This document shows positions 31,101-37,686 of a stretch of DNA of 64,000 nucleotides, in pieces. The notes beneath the pieces were generated by a model that was given only the letters and a program-made list of their open reading frames with translations, made no database searches and was not told the DNA's origin. Source of the DNA: Bacillus sp. SA1-12. GTDB lineage: Bacteria; Bacillota; Bacilli; Bacillales; Bacillaceae. The position numbers were made by a program, and so were the translations under genes. The stretch is from positions 310,001 to 374,000 of the forward strand of contig NZ_LATZ01000128.1 of assembly GCF_000981385.1 (NCBI RefSeq), in the 5' to 3' direction. Position 1 is the stretch's first letter. Each line of letters starts with the position of its first letter.

Positions 31101-34100
31101 AACACTTGGTGAAACTATTTGAAGTGATCACGGAAAACATGGCCGTTTCTATCGGTGAAATTGACCTTTTAACAACAGAAGAAAAAACCCAACTTATCAA
31201 AATGAATGATACGGATGCTCTTTTCCAAAAAGACAAGACAATCAAACGCCTGTTTGAAGAACAAGTAGCCAAGCATCCTAATCACACGGCAGTCGTGTAC
31301 GGTGATAGGCGAATGACATATAAAGAGCTAAATGCAAGGGCGAATCAACTTGCAAATTATTTAATCAAGAAGGGTGCAGGGCGAAATACAGTCATTGGTC
31401 TGCTTGCTGAGCCTTCCATCGACATGATTGTCGGACTATGGGGCATCATTAAAAGCGGGGCAGCATACCTGCCAATCGATCCAGAGTTTCCTGAGGAACG
31501 GATGCATTTCATGCTCGAGTCCAGTAAAGCCGCTGCACTGCTTTGTATGTCTCATTTGTACCCTTTCAGGGAAAGTTGCTGTGAAGTGATTGAATTGGAT
31601 TGTGAAGCAATCGCTTCTGCACATGAATTGAACCCTGATGACCTTAGTACACCTGATGACCCAGTGTATCTTATTTATACATCTGGAACAACCGGCTATC
31701 CAAAAGGAGTACCGATTAAGCATCAAAGCTTGGTTAACTATGTTTCATGGTTTACCCGTGAGGCGAATCTCACAGATACAGATAAATCAATGCTTGTATC
31801 ATCGTTTGCCTTTGATTTAGGCTATACAGGCTTGTACTCAGCATTGGTAAATGGTTGTGAGCTGCATGTGGCGCCAAAGGAACTTTATACCATGCCAAAA
31901 ACTTTGCTAAGCTATCTAAATGATCAGCAAATAAGCTTCATAAAACTGACTCCATCCCTTTTCACATCGATAGTCGATAACCTGACAATCAAGGAGGATG
32001 CCAATCAATTAGCGCTAAGACTAGTCGTTTTAGGTGGAGAAGAGTTGAAATCAGCAGATATCGTGAAGTTTCATCGCCTGTACCCAAACACTGAAGTCAT
32101 GAACCATTATGGGCCAACCGAAGCAACGATTGGTTGTATTGCGAATAAACTTGACTTTGAACAATATGAACCATTATCAAATGGAACCATCATTGGAAAT
32201 CCAATTGATAACGTAAAAGTGTTTATCCTTGATCAGTATCAGAAACCTGTACCAATTGGGGGAGCCGGTGAAATCTGTATTGCTGGAGTAGGGTTGACAG
32301 AAGGGTACTTAAACCAGGCAGAGCTAAATTCCGAAAGGTTTATTGAAGGTTCAATCTTGGGCCATGAACCAATCAGGATGTATAAAACAGGAGACCTTGG
32401 GCGAATCACAGCTAATGGGAATATTCAGTTTTTAGGACGAATGGATCAGCAGCTGAAAATTCGCGGCTATCGAGTGGAGCTAGAGGAAGTAACCTCAGTG
32501 ATCCTTCAGGATAAGACAGTGAAACATGCAATTGTCATACCGCATTTGAATGAAGTGGGGAATCAAGAATTACATGCCTATCTAGTGCTAAAAGAAGGTG
32601 AAAACGGTGAAGGAATGAGAGACTACCTTTCTAGTAAACTCCCTTACTATATGATGCCGTCTGTTTTTGTTAAAGTGAATAAAATACCATTGACCGCTAA
32701 CGGTAAACTTGATCTAAAAGCCCTTGAAGAGATCAGGGATGCTTCTTTAATAAATGTCGAGTATGAAAAACCTAAAGATGTAGTAGAACAAAAGATTGCA
32801 GACATCTGGAAGGAGGTCCTGGATGTCAAAAAAGTCGGGATGAATGACTCCTTTTTTGAAATGGGCGGGAATTCCCTAAAAATCATGCTTGTAACAACGG
32901 AAATTCATAAGCAATTCAATGTAACGATTCCATTACGGGAAGCCTTCAAAACACCAACAGTTAGAGGGATGAGCGACTATATTAAAAAGGCAGCCGAAAC
33001 CAAGTATTCTTCGTTGCAGCCATTAGAAAAACGTGAATACTATGAGCTTTCATCCGCACAAAACAGGCTGTACACCATTCATCAAATGGAAGGTCTCGAC
33101 ACAACCTACAATATGGCAAGAGCCACCCTGTTAGAGGGTGAAATCAACCTGGATCAACTGAAAGCAGCGTTTGGTGAGCTAGTAATGAGACATGAGGCAT
33201 TACGAACCTCGTTTGAAATTGTGAAGGGCGAAGTGAAACAGCGTATTCATGATGATGCGAAAGTCAACATTATCTATTTAGAATCTGACGAGGAAATGGT
33301 TCTTAGCCCTAATGGAGATCCGGATGAAAAATTAATCCATGTCATTCAAGGGTTCATTAAACCCTTTGACTTAACAAAGGCTCCATTGGTAAGGATCATG
33401 CTGATTCGCTTAAACAAAATCCAGCATGTGTTACTAACAGATATGCATCATTTGATTTCTGATGGTTATTCCGTCAATCTTTTGCTGCATGAATTTTCAC
33501 TGCTTTATCAGGGACAAAAGCTTACCGAGAACCGGGTTCAGTACAAGGATTATGTTGCTTGGCAGCATCAGTTTTTCAAAACAAAGGAGGCGAAAAAACA
33601 GGAGGAATATTGGCTGGATATCCTTTCTGGTGATCTTCCGGTCTTGCAATTGCCAACGAATTTTCCTCGTCCGCCGATACAAAGCTTTGCTGGTGACAGC
33701 TTTTTGTTTGAAAGCGGAAAGGAATTAAAGCAGCGGCTTGAAGAGCTTTGCTCGAATACGGGTACGACACCGTATATGGTTTTATCGGCTGCATATAGCA
33801 TCCTGTTATCCAAATATTCGTCACAGCAAGACATCATCATAGGCTTGCCAATTTTAGGGCGAACACATTCAGATTTAAAACATATGATTGGGATGTTTGC
33901 CAATACGATTGTAATCAGAACGTTCCCTAATCGGGATAAATCCTTTGTAACATTTTTAAGCGAAGTAAAGGAACAACTACTTAAAGCATATGATCATCAG
34001 GATTATCAGCTTGAGATGCTCTTGGATAAATTGCAAATGAGGCGTGAACCAGGAAGGAACCCGCTCTTTTCGACGATGCTTGCCCTTCAGGATGCCCCAA

Positions 34101-34390
34101 TCAATGAAAGAACGGTAGGGAACTTGAAATTAACTCCAGTCAATTACAGAAATAAGACAGCGAAATTTGACCTCTCTCTATTTGTGGAAAATAGGGAGGA
34201 AGGCATGGTTTTTGAAATTGAATATGCAAGCAGTTTATTTACAAGGGAAACGATCAAGAAATTTGCTAATGATCTGCTGGATATTTTAAACAGGATAATT
34301 TTGGATAAAGAAAAAAGAATAGAAGAGATGGAGATAGTAGGATTAGTAGCAGAAAATGAAGAAATTAAAAATATTACATTCCAATTCTAG
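22151..34390 (+). CDS. NRPS, C-A-T-E-C-A-T-C-A-T-C (4079 aa)
   Basis: Three modules plus an extra C-terminal condensation domain. C1 (about 10-440, HHILYDG near 145, DCL-like); A1 (464-940, residues DPENIGHVD); carrier S995; E (1051-1490); C2 (1515-1950, HHHLQVDG near 1648, DCL-like); A2 (1976-2475, residues DIENIGAMT); carrier S2528; C3 (2585-3010, MHHIVSDG, LCL-like); A3 (3031-3518, residues DLTKVGHIG, the Asp code); carrier S3575; C4 (3630-4060, MHHLISDG near 3832). C1 and C2 are of the type that follows an epimerization domain, so the protein should accept the D-Asn chain from the C-A-T-E protein. The final C4 has no A-T partner here and probably serves the C-deficient first module of the 1921-residue NRPS. 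AAAGGAGG precedes the start. The operon ends at a terminator 16 bases downstream. Confidence 0.95.
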   Translation: MVKLDKQHVEDILSLTPIQEGILFHYLKDTHSEEYFEQLSLEITGAISMSCFTEAWESVIQTNESLRTLFRWEKLKAPVQIVLKKHDLQLEFIDLVQKQETEKQALLEEIRRKDRETGFDLREVPFRITLCKFAEDKYEMIISHHHILYDGWSNGIILKEFLEAYQCLSRSETCMPPVKKKYKDFIKYIQSQDKEKQKRFWQEYLNGFDTQTMLESKKKKDTSIRNDRHHRILLSRAEWQAFAQRNEVTLASLMYSIWGIVLQKNKNSDDILFGSTISGRAGAFQGIEEMVGLFINTIPLRIRRSPGETAFELIKTVNKSLQDWETYGTTSLPDIKRYSELDEKTDLFDTIVVFENYPLDQTLRNKNGGEIAFNSYSAFEMTNYGLSLTIHVLEDIEVSFSYNEQLFDTSTIERLAQHFLMIANDVLKNPNKQVEEIEIISSNEKQQILYEFNRTEAPYSTNVTISELVEQQVEKTPDHIAIVDKGRNVSYKKLNEMANSLANVLLCKGIKKGEIVGIMTGPSIEMVTGILAVLKAGAAYLPIDPEYPESRKRLIVEDSGTRFLLTDQHSFAQRENLASNTILLLDDSGIFSGETASPKIDRSPEDLFAVFYTSGTTGKPKGVMVENRSVVNLIQWFGKTFDINEQTNLLQLTNFVFDPSIEDFFGTLVFGATLHVAEKDLLLNKDRFCEYVDQHQIHMINFIPTVLKELLCHNRRLKSLHTVISGGERLEESLKNDLIDRGYNLYNHYGPTEITVDALSSKCSEKNVTLGKPISNVRCYILDKDQHLCPIGVPGEMYIAGAGVAKGYLHMPEATNEKFVKDPFFPNERMYKTGDLARWTSNGEIEFLGRTDHQIKIRGYRVELAEIHELLLKLDYIQEVAVIDWENEKGKKVLCAYLVSNTEIHTKKLKDYLSSKLPEYMVPTYFIHLEKLPLTSIGKIDRKNLPAPKMQTSHQHVAPTGKKEKDLAEVWSSVLGIDTEAISINDNFFELGGDSISSIQLVGKALQKGIEITVSQVFKHQTIAELAASAAERTMSHPEVKAEEKVTGEVLLTPIQKWFFEQDLQNRHLWNQSILLETMPAMNVGTLRKSFHILTEHHDSFRLRYDQKEGEWVQSYADSQENVIFENYAFDQYHEQPLDHIISKIQYGLNIKDGPLIRAAYFDFGDSQNGRLFITAHHLVVDGYSWRVILDDLQAIYEQLESSSPVQLPMKSLSFKRWSELLYEYAKSDQLKNELSYWMNNTPTSIKKLPVDMEGGLNTEKAAHTLSLKLTKEETAFLLQDHPHLFKTRIDDLLLTALSKTLSKWNGATLIDLEGHGRVPLLQEHNLSRTVGWFTCVYPMVLGDMEPNSGMEDVLKQVKERYRSIPMGGIGYEIITYLAEDELSEQLTSKPRAQISFNYLGQHEQAGTEPQLFMLSEVNAGTNRDVDGIRSHLLDIDCMIVDKKLSIEWKYSSNHYFPETIQRLATDFIHHLKEIIASCQTTTINTLTPSDFPFASIEQGKLDEFSKRYKAIQDIYTLTPVQQSMIFHHIYSPDSSVTVEQTVFSIESKLNIKEFEQVWQTILDRHDSLRTSYHWAGLEEPVQVVHRNLKVPFQVVDWTNLSKHERIKSLEMLLEEDRKKGFDLSEPPLLRILVVKRGESAYDVVWTHHHLQVDGWCNSILFKEIGEIYKAYCTGEKLALGKARSFKDYIEWLRRQDKQKAEQFWRKTLKGFKEPIRFSDLFSVKAGTNEAPAFGDVSCAVSQEKQDVVQAFARKHRITLNTLVQGAWALLLNRYSGEKDLTFGVTSSGRPAELNGSDSMIGCFMNTLPFRIKIDPGLHMISWLKELQVALAEMRQYEYTSLADIRSWSEVPRNSALYDLYESIVIVENYPFDAALKDGMGELEISSVRTDEQMDYPLVVYCNLQPDLHFKLLYDSRFLNEPEANQVLTHFMNILWEITEMDAENGQLSSISMISESELNQILFELNPTAMEYPTDVCFQDLFATQVKAQFVQPAVIQNGESLSYYELDLLSNKLANRLVRLGVGPDVPVGLYIERSLNMIVGILGILKAGGAFLPIDADYPGERVDMMLEDAQVSVLLTLSSLEPKLQTYEGRTVFLDAEWEGILEEPVDQPITGIEPKNLAYIIYTSGSSGRPKGVMMSHEAVVSHTVDMINRYELKPWDRVLQFSSISFDISLEQIFTALAAGSTLVLRDHDLWTPYQFSQKCAEYGLTVVNLPTSYWGEVTQAWHGKPEYIPNSHLRLVIVGGEQMSAEKVRMWENTPLHHISLLNAYGPAETAMTSTLYHVSGNGMKSSHLPFIPVGKPLANRRIYILDKEMNPLPIGVKGEICISGLPLARGYLNNPEMSKGKFIQDPFEKGSRLYKTGDMGKLLHDGNIQVLGRMDDQIKIRGHRIEIAEIEAALNKLAQIKDSAVVVKADDTNERYLAAYYVSAEHLSPAASEMKRFLQSKIPEYMIPSFFIEMEKLPLNPNGKIDRKELSALEMKVEMTNGYEMPYNDTQQRLARIWENILGMDRVGIDHSFFELGGQSLKAITLASEIHREFHVELPLMQVFTSPTIKELAVCIEELAEKKEQVKTIRPAARQDYYKVSPAQKRMYIVSQLNGSSTNYHISGAVRLEGKVDLSRLEKSFQALIKRHESLRTTFEQVDGNILQKVHQDIEWSIQHLHANKSNVDEMIEAFIKPFDLAKGPLFRAAVIELSKETYVLVYDMHHIVSDGLSVAILIREFSSLYQGKALPDPKIQYKDFSAWQNQMIESGQVKQQEEYWLSKFSGEIPHLHLPTDFPRVGKPMVEGDQVQFRLDKGFTAKLHEISKINGVTLYNLLLSAFNVLLYKYSGQNDIIVGTPVSGRRYAELENMVGMFVNTLALRTNPDSERRFTDFVKEVADQTRQALEHQEYPFEMLVDNVQVEKSLNRHPLFDVMLAFENVDEATAEIDEFVISPYEYKNRTTKFDLELKITEQKDHLYFVIEFRTGLFRRATVEQMAKHLVKLFEVITENMAVSIGEIDLLTTEEKTQLIKMNDTDALFQKDKTIKRLFEEQVAKHPNHTAVVYGDRRMTYKELNARANQLANYLIKKGAGRNTVIGLLAEPSIDMIVGLWGIIKSGAAYLPIDPEFPEERMHFMLESSKAAALLCMSHLYPFRESCCEVIELDCEAIASAHELNPDDLSTPDDPVYLIYTSGTTGYPKGVPIKHQSLVNYVSWFTREANLTDTDKSMLVSSFAFDLGYTGLYSALVNGCELHVAPKELYTMPKTLLSYLNDQQISFIKLTPSLFTSIVDNLTIKEDANQLALRLVVLGGEELKSADIVKFHRLYPNTEVMNHYGPTEATIGCIANKLDFEQYEPLSNGTIIGNPIDNVKVFILDQYQKPVPIGGAGEICIAGVGLTEGYLNQAELNSERFIEGSILGHEPIRMYKTGDLGRITANGNIQFLGRMDQQLKIRGYRVELEEVTSVILQDKTVKHAIVIPHLNEVGNQELHAYLVLKEGENGEGMRDYLSSKLPYYMMPSVFVKVNKIPLTANGKLDLKALEEIRDASLINVEYEKPKDVVEQKIADIWKEVLDVKKVGMNDSFFEMGGNSLKIMLVTTEIHKQFNVTIPLREAFKTPTVRGMSDYIKKAAETKYSSLQPLEKREYYELSSAQNRLYTIHQMEGLDTTYNMARATLLEGEINLDQLKAAFGELVMRHEALRTSFEIVKGEVKQRIHDDAKVNIIYLESDEEMVLSPNGDPDEKLIHVIQGFIKPFDLTKAPLVRIMLIRLNKIQHVLLTDMHHLISDGYSVNLLLHEFSLLYQGQKLTENRVQYKDYVAWQHQFFKTKEAKKQEEYWLDILSGDLPVLQLPTNFPRPPIQSFAGDSFLFESGKELKQRLEELCSNTGTTPYMVLSAAYSILLSKYSSQQDIIIGLPILGRTHSDLKHMIGMFANTIVIRTFPNRDKSFVTFLSEVKEQLLKAYDHQDYQLEMLLDKLQMRREPGRNPLFSTMLALQDAPINERTVGNLKLTPVNYRNKTAKFDLSLFVENREEGMVFEIEYASSLFTRETIKKFANDLLDILNRIILDKEKRIEEMEIVGLVAENEEIKNITFQF

Positions 34391-34406
34391 CAGGCAGAAT
34401 GGTCAC

Positions 34407-34443
34407 AAGGCTTTCAAACAAAACGTTTGGGAGCCTTTTTTAT
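34407..34443 (+). terminator. Terminator of the NRPS/PKS operon
   Basis: AAGGCTTTCAAAC and the GTTTGGGAGCCTT arm form a stem around a short A-rich loop. TTTTTT follows. It starts 16 bases after the last NRPS stop codon. Confidence 0.85.
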
Positions 34444-34603
34444 TGCAGCAACATGAAATAGTAAGGGTGCCATTCCAAATTTTTTCAAAAAACACTCATA
34501 TGTACAAATCTCCTATGAATATGATGGAGATAAAGTATGTGTTCAAAAGGGGAATGGAAAGAAAACAAAAAATATCCCTTTTGTCTATTAAAAAGAGGTG
34601 TAA

Positions 34604-34873
34604 ATGGTGAAAGATATGAATTTTCCTTATGAGCAGCCGGCAACATTCACTAGAATGAAGGCGTATCAACCGTTTCATAGCCGCTTTGATCCTTGCCCGC
34701 CAATCGGATTGAAGTTTTATTCAACACCGCCTCATTTATATATGGGATTTCAGCCGCCAAACCTTCAGCAGTTTCCTCCTAAGATTGCATTGAAAAAGGG
34801 CACACTTTGGCCTGCATTATACGACCCGTATGAAAATCCATATGAAAGCCCTGATGAAGGAAAAGGGAGGTAG
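34604..34873 (+). CDS. cotJA: Spore coat-associated protein CotJA
   Basis: This 89-residue proline-rich protein contains the CotJA signature: an FDPCPP motif, then TPPHLYMGFQPPNLQQF and GTLWPALYDPY, nearly as in B. subtilis CotJA. CotJA is needed for assembly of CotJC into the inner spore coat during sporulation. GAGGTG lies upstream of the start; the GTG at 34607 is an alternative one codon in. It is the first gene of cotJABC, and its stop codon lies 5 bases before the cotJB start. A sporulation-sigma promoter is expected in the preceding 160 bases, but I could not identify one with confidence. Confidence 0.93.
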   Translation: MVKDMNFPYEQPATFTRMKAYQPFHSRFDPCPPIGLKFYSTPPHLYMGFQPPNLQQFPPKIALKKGTLWPALYDPYENPYESPDEGKGR

Positions 34874-34878
34874 TGAGT

Positions 34879-35139
34879 GTGAAGCAATTACCTGATGAAT
34901 ATTACCACCTGCTTGAAGAAATTCAAGCGGTCGATTTTGTTCTTGTCGAACTGACCCTTTATCTGGATACCCATCCAAATGATATCCAGGCTCTTCAGCA
35001 ATTTAATCAATGTGCTTTAAAAAGCAAGCAGCTGAAGCAAGTGTTTGAGTCTAAATTTGGAATGTTGCAAGGCTTTGGGAACAGCTTTGCAGATGCAAAT
35101 TGGAGCTGGGGATCTGCTCCATGGCCATGGCAGGTTTAA
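34879..35139 (+). CDS. cotJB: Spore coat protein CotJB
   Basis: This 86-residue protein reads almost like B. subtilis CotJB: LPDEYYHLLEEIQAVDF, then LTLYLDTHPND, and the C-terminal tryptophan-rich PWPWQV. The GTG at 34879 has AGGGAGG eight bases upstream. A GTG two codons earlier is too close to that RBS. It is the middle gene of the cotJ operon; the protein belongs to the mother-cell coat module with CotJA and CotJC. Confidence 0.93.
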   Translation: MKQLPDEYYHLLEEIQAVDFVLVELTLYLDTHPNDIQALQQFNQCALKSKQLKQVFESKFGMLQGFGNSFADANWSWGSAPWPWQV

Positions 35140-35196
35140 TTTGATCAAGGATCGGTGCTGCCCGGTCCTTTCACTACGAAAGGAGAGGAACAGAGC

Positions 35197-35766
35197 ATGT
35201 GGGTATATGAAAAAAAGCTTCAATATCCAGTAAAAGTTAGCACATGTAATCCGACTCTGGCGAAATATTTAATTGAACAATACGGCGGTGCTGACGGGGA
35301 ATTAGCGGCTGCATTGCGTTATTTAAATCAGCGTTATACGATTCCAAGCAAAGTTATAGGCTTACTAAATGATATTGGAACAGAAGAATTTGCTCATCTA
35401 GAAATGATTGCAACAATGGTTTATAAGCTAACCAAAGATGCTACACCTGAGCAGCTAAAAGCAGCAGGTTTGGGCGAACATTATGTGGATCATGATTCTG
35501 CCTTGTATTACCACAATGCAGCCGGTGTGCCTTTTACAGCAACTTATATTCAAGCTAAGGGAGACCCAATTGCAGATTTGTATGAAGATATTGCGGCAGA
35601 AGAAAAAGCAAGGGCTACATACCAATGGCTTATTAATATTTCAGATGACCCTGATATAAATGATAGTCTTGCCTTTTTAAGAGAGCGGGAGATTGTCCAT
35701 TCGCAACGATTTAGAGAGGCAGTAGAAATTTTGAAAGATGAACGTGATCGTAAGAAATATTTTTAA
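35197..35766 (+). CDS. cotJC: Spore coat protein CotJC, manganese-catalase family
   Basis: The 189 residues match the length of B. subtilis CotJC, and the start MWVYEKKLQYPVKV is nearly identical. The ferritin-like Mn-catalase fold is indicated by EFAHLEM and the AAEEKARATYQWL helix with conserved Glu/His ligands. It sits in the spore coat and may detoxify peroxide. The ATG at 35197 has AAGGAGAGG upstream; in-frame codons further upstream do not belong to the family. It is the last gene of cotJABC and is followed by a strong terminator. Confidence 0.95.
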   Translation: MWVYEKKLQYPVKVSTCNPTLAKYLIEQYGGADGELAAALRYLNQRYTIPSKVIGLLNDIGTEEFAHLEMIATMVYKLTKDATPEQLKAAGLGEHYVDHDSALYYHNAAGVPFTATYIQAKGDPIADLYEDIAAEEKARATYQWLINISDDPDINDSLAFLREREIVHSQRFREAVEILKDERDRKKYF

Positions 35767-35770
35767 GACA

Positions 35771-35803
35771 AACTCGGAGCGTCGGTGCGTTCCGAGTTTT
35801 TTT
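35771..35803 (+). terminator. Terminator of cotJABC
   Basis: AACTCGGA and TCCGAGTT form a perfect 8-bp stem, followed by TTTTTTT. It lies four bases after the cotJC stop. Confidence 0.9.
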
Positions 35804-35861
35804 ATTGCTCATTAGATTAGGATTTTTTGAATAGATTGACCTTTTTTGAACGAATAGTAAG

Positions 35862-35890
35862 AAGGCTGTCAGAAAATTCCCCGACAGCCT
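35862..35890 (-). terminator. Terminator of the CehA/McbA-like gene
   Basis: AGGCTGTC and GACAGCCT form an 8-bp stem 32 bases beyond the stop codon of the minus-strand hydrolase gene. The following T tract is short. Confidence 0.6.
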
Positions 35891-35921
35891 GATGCCTCTT
35901 TATAAAAGCAGATTCCCCGTA

Positions 35922-37499
35922 TTATTCCTTATTTGACTGATCTTCCACACTGACGAAAATTGGATTGGAATAAAACCAGAGATCTTGATAATTTCGTTTA
36001 TTGATTTCGGCAAAACGTGTTTCATTATCTTCAATATTTGTTACTGGATCAATCAGGGGCTCTCCGTTACTTGTTTCTCCTGGGACATTTACTCCCAGAT
36101 TGGTCCCTCTAAGTCGGAAATATTGATCCTTATCTGCTCTTGTTTTAAATGTAATGACGTTGTATCCATTGTGATCTGTTTTCCAGTCTTTGCTTGAGAA
36201 TCGTTTCATTACTTTGGTTGTATCATTTGTATTTTTGTTGTAGGCATCTGTGTTAGGAGCAGCTTTCCCAGTTACGTCACCAGCAATCAGATCGACATGA
36301 TCTACTTGAACTGGATCTCCATTATTATTTTTTGCTGGGCTTTTAAAGCGGATTGTTATCGTAACCAATTGTCCTTCTTTTACTTGAAGGGTTTCTCCCA
36401 TCTCAGCTTCGTCCCCAGCACCTTTTGCTCTAAAATCAAGTGCATTGATTAAATCTCCAAAAACGGAGAAGGATTTTCCGGACCTCATTCCATCCACAAC
36501 AGCCTGCGCTGAGGAACCGTTCACCCATGTATAGTTTTTGGAATACTGGCCAGGCCAATATCCACTGGAGTATAGACCATTATCACTAATATGGAAATGG
36601 GAGTCCGAATTGGAAAAGTTCCAGAAATGTCGTCCTTCTCCAAGGAGTGCATCCCATGTACCGCCAAGCTTAGCAAGCATATAATCTGAACCGCCATATG
36701 TTCGGTTTTCTGGTGTGGAAAGATTTAAACCGCCTCTGTCAGGCTCCATTTGATTTCCAGGCATTCCTTCAAATCCAAAAGCAACATTTGGGGCGATGTT
36801 ATTGAAGTCGCGGAAATCGGAAACTGTGTAAACTCTTTTTCTAGATGGATGATTAAATATAGCAAAACTTGTATTCTTGTAATTTTTCTCAAGCCAAACC
36901 AAAGCTGTCCGAGCATCCTGCGGAGTCTTATAAGCTCTTTGATCCTGAGCATTCCATACGGATACATCTTCTGAATTAAACATCTTTTCATCCCGATCCG
37001 TAAATAAATATTCAAACTGGTTTATTGCTTTTAAGGTTTTCATGGATCCGGCTTGATCGCCTAAAATCCCAATGCCTACATGTTCGTAAGTAGGCATGTC
37101 CCACTCGAATCCCGAAAAGATGATTTTATTTTTATATCTTCCTGCATCTTGCAATTGTTTTATTTTTGGTGCTTGAAATTGCATGATTCCTTGTGACATT
37201 GGAATCGGTCCGCCTGGAATCGGATTTCCTTCATCGTCTCGGGATGATGGTCTTAAGTGATCGGATATTCCAATCCAATCCATCCCATACTGATCAAATC
37301 CATGGTCTAGAAGCTCTTCAAGAGATTGCTGGGAATCATCAGACTGAAACGTATGAGTATGATATTCTCCAGTCAACCATCTGCCCTCTGAATTCCCGGA
37401 TTTGACATTCTCAACTTCTTTTGCGTTCACTGGCAATCCTTGAAGAAGGATAGAAAAACTGAGGGCTAAAACAGATATTGCTTTACATTGACGCAGCAT
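35922..37499 (-). CDS. Secreted CehA/McbA-type (PHP-like) metallohydrolase
   Basis: This 525-residue exported protein has a signal peptide (hydrophobic 8-24, cleavage near VNA). Metal-ligand motifs of the PHP/CehA-McbA group are EYHTHTF (HxH), GISDHLR, FNHPSRKR and NSDSHFH. A C-terminal beta-rich region (about 370-520) carries a repeated aspartate/asparagine-rich pattern. Family members hydrolyse phosphoesters, carbamates or related bonds; the substrate is unknown. GGAGGT lies ten bases before the start. It is transcribed alone and is followed on the same strand, upstream, by another secreted metallophosphatase gene, so the two may act together in scavenging phosphate or organics. Confidence 0.85.
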   Translation of the reverse strand: MLRQCKAISVLALSFSILLQGLPVNAKEVENVKSGNSEGRWLTGEYHTHTFQSDDSQQSLEELLDHGFDQYGMDWIGISDHLRPSSRDDEGNPIPGGPIPMSQGIMQFQAPKIKQLQDAGRYKNKIIFSGFEWDMPTYEHVGIGILGDQAGSMKTLKAINQFEYLFTDRDEKMFNSEDVSVWNAQDQRAYKTPQDARTALVWLEKNYKNTSFAIFNHPSRKRVYTVSDFRDFNNIAPNVAFGFEGMPGNQMEPDRGGLNLSTPENRTYGGSDYMLAKLGGTWDALLGEGRHFWNFSNSDSHFHISDNGLYSSGYWPGQYSKNYTWVNGSSAQAVVDGMRSGKSFSVFGDLINALDFRAKGAGDEAEMGETLQVKEGQLVTITIRFKSPAKNNNGDPVQVDHVDLIAGDVTGKAAPNTDAYNKNTNDTTKVMKRFSSKDWKTDHNGYNVITFKTRADKDQYFRLRGTNLGVNVPGETSNGEPLIDPVTNIEDNETRFAEINKRNYQDLWFYSNPIFVSVEDQSNKE

Positions 37500-37603
37500 T
37501 TTTACTTTACCTCCAAATAAATGAAAAATAGTAAGACAAATTCTATTTTACTGAAAGCATATGAACTCTATATTTACGTTTTATATTTTTTATGTAAAAA
37601 AGG

Positions 37604-37679
37604 AGATGACTCAGTACAAAGAATGTTTCATGACACTCAGGCCTATTCAATCGGCGGAGTATTCTTTGTACGAGTCATC
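37604..37679 (-). terminator. Long-stem terminator of the LamG-phosphoesterase gene
   Basis: The arms at 37605-37624 and 37661-37679 (GATGACTC, then GTACAAAGAAT against ATTCTTTGTAC and GAGTCATC) form a stem of about 19 bp with few mismatches. On the minus strand a TCCTTTTTTAC tract follows. It begins eight bases past the stop of the metallophosphoesterase gene. Confidence 0.75.
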
Positions 37680-37686
37680 CTGTCAG

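Noticed and set aside
22151..34390. Integral thioesterase at the end of the last NRPS
   Set aside because: After the final C domain only about 20 residues remain and there is no GxSxG motif.
35862..35890. Attachment site or insertion-sequence end at the NRPS locus boundary
   Set aside because: The only inverted repeats near 34-36 kb are terminators; no transposase, integrase or tRNA gene was seen.
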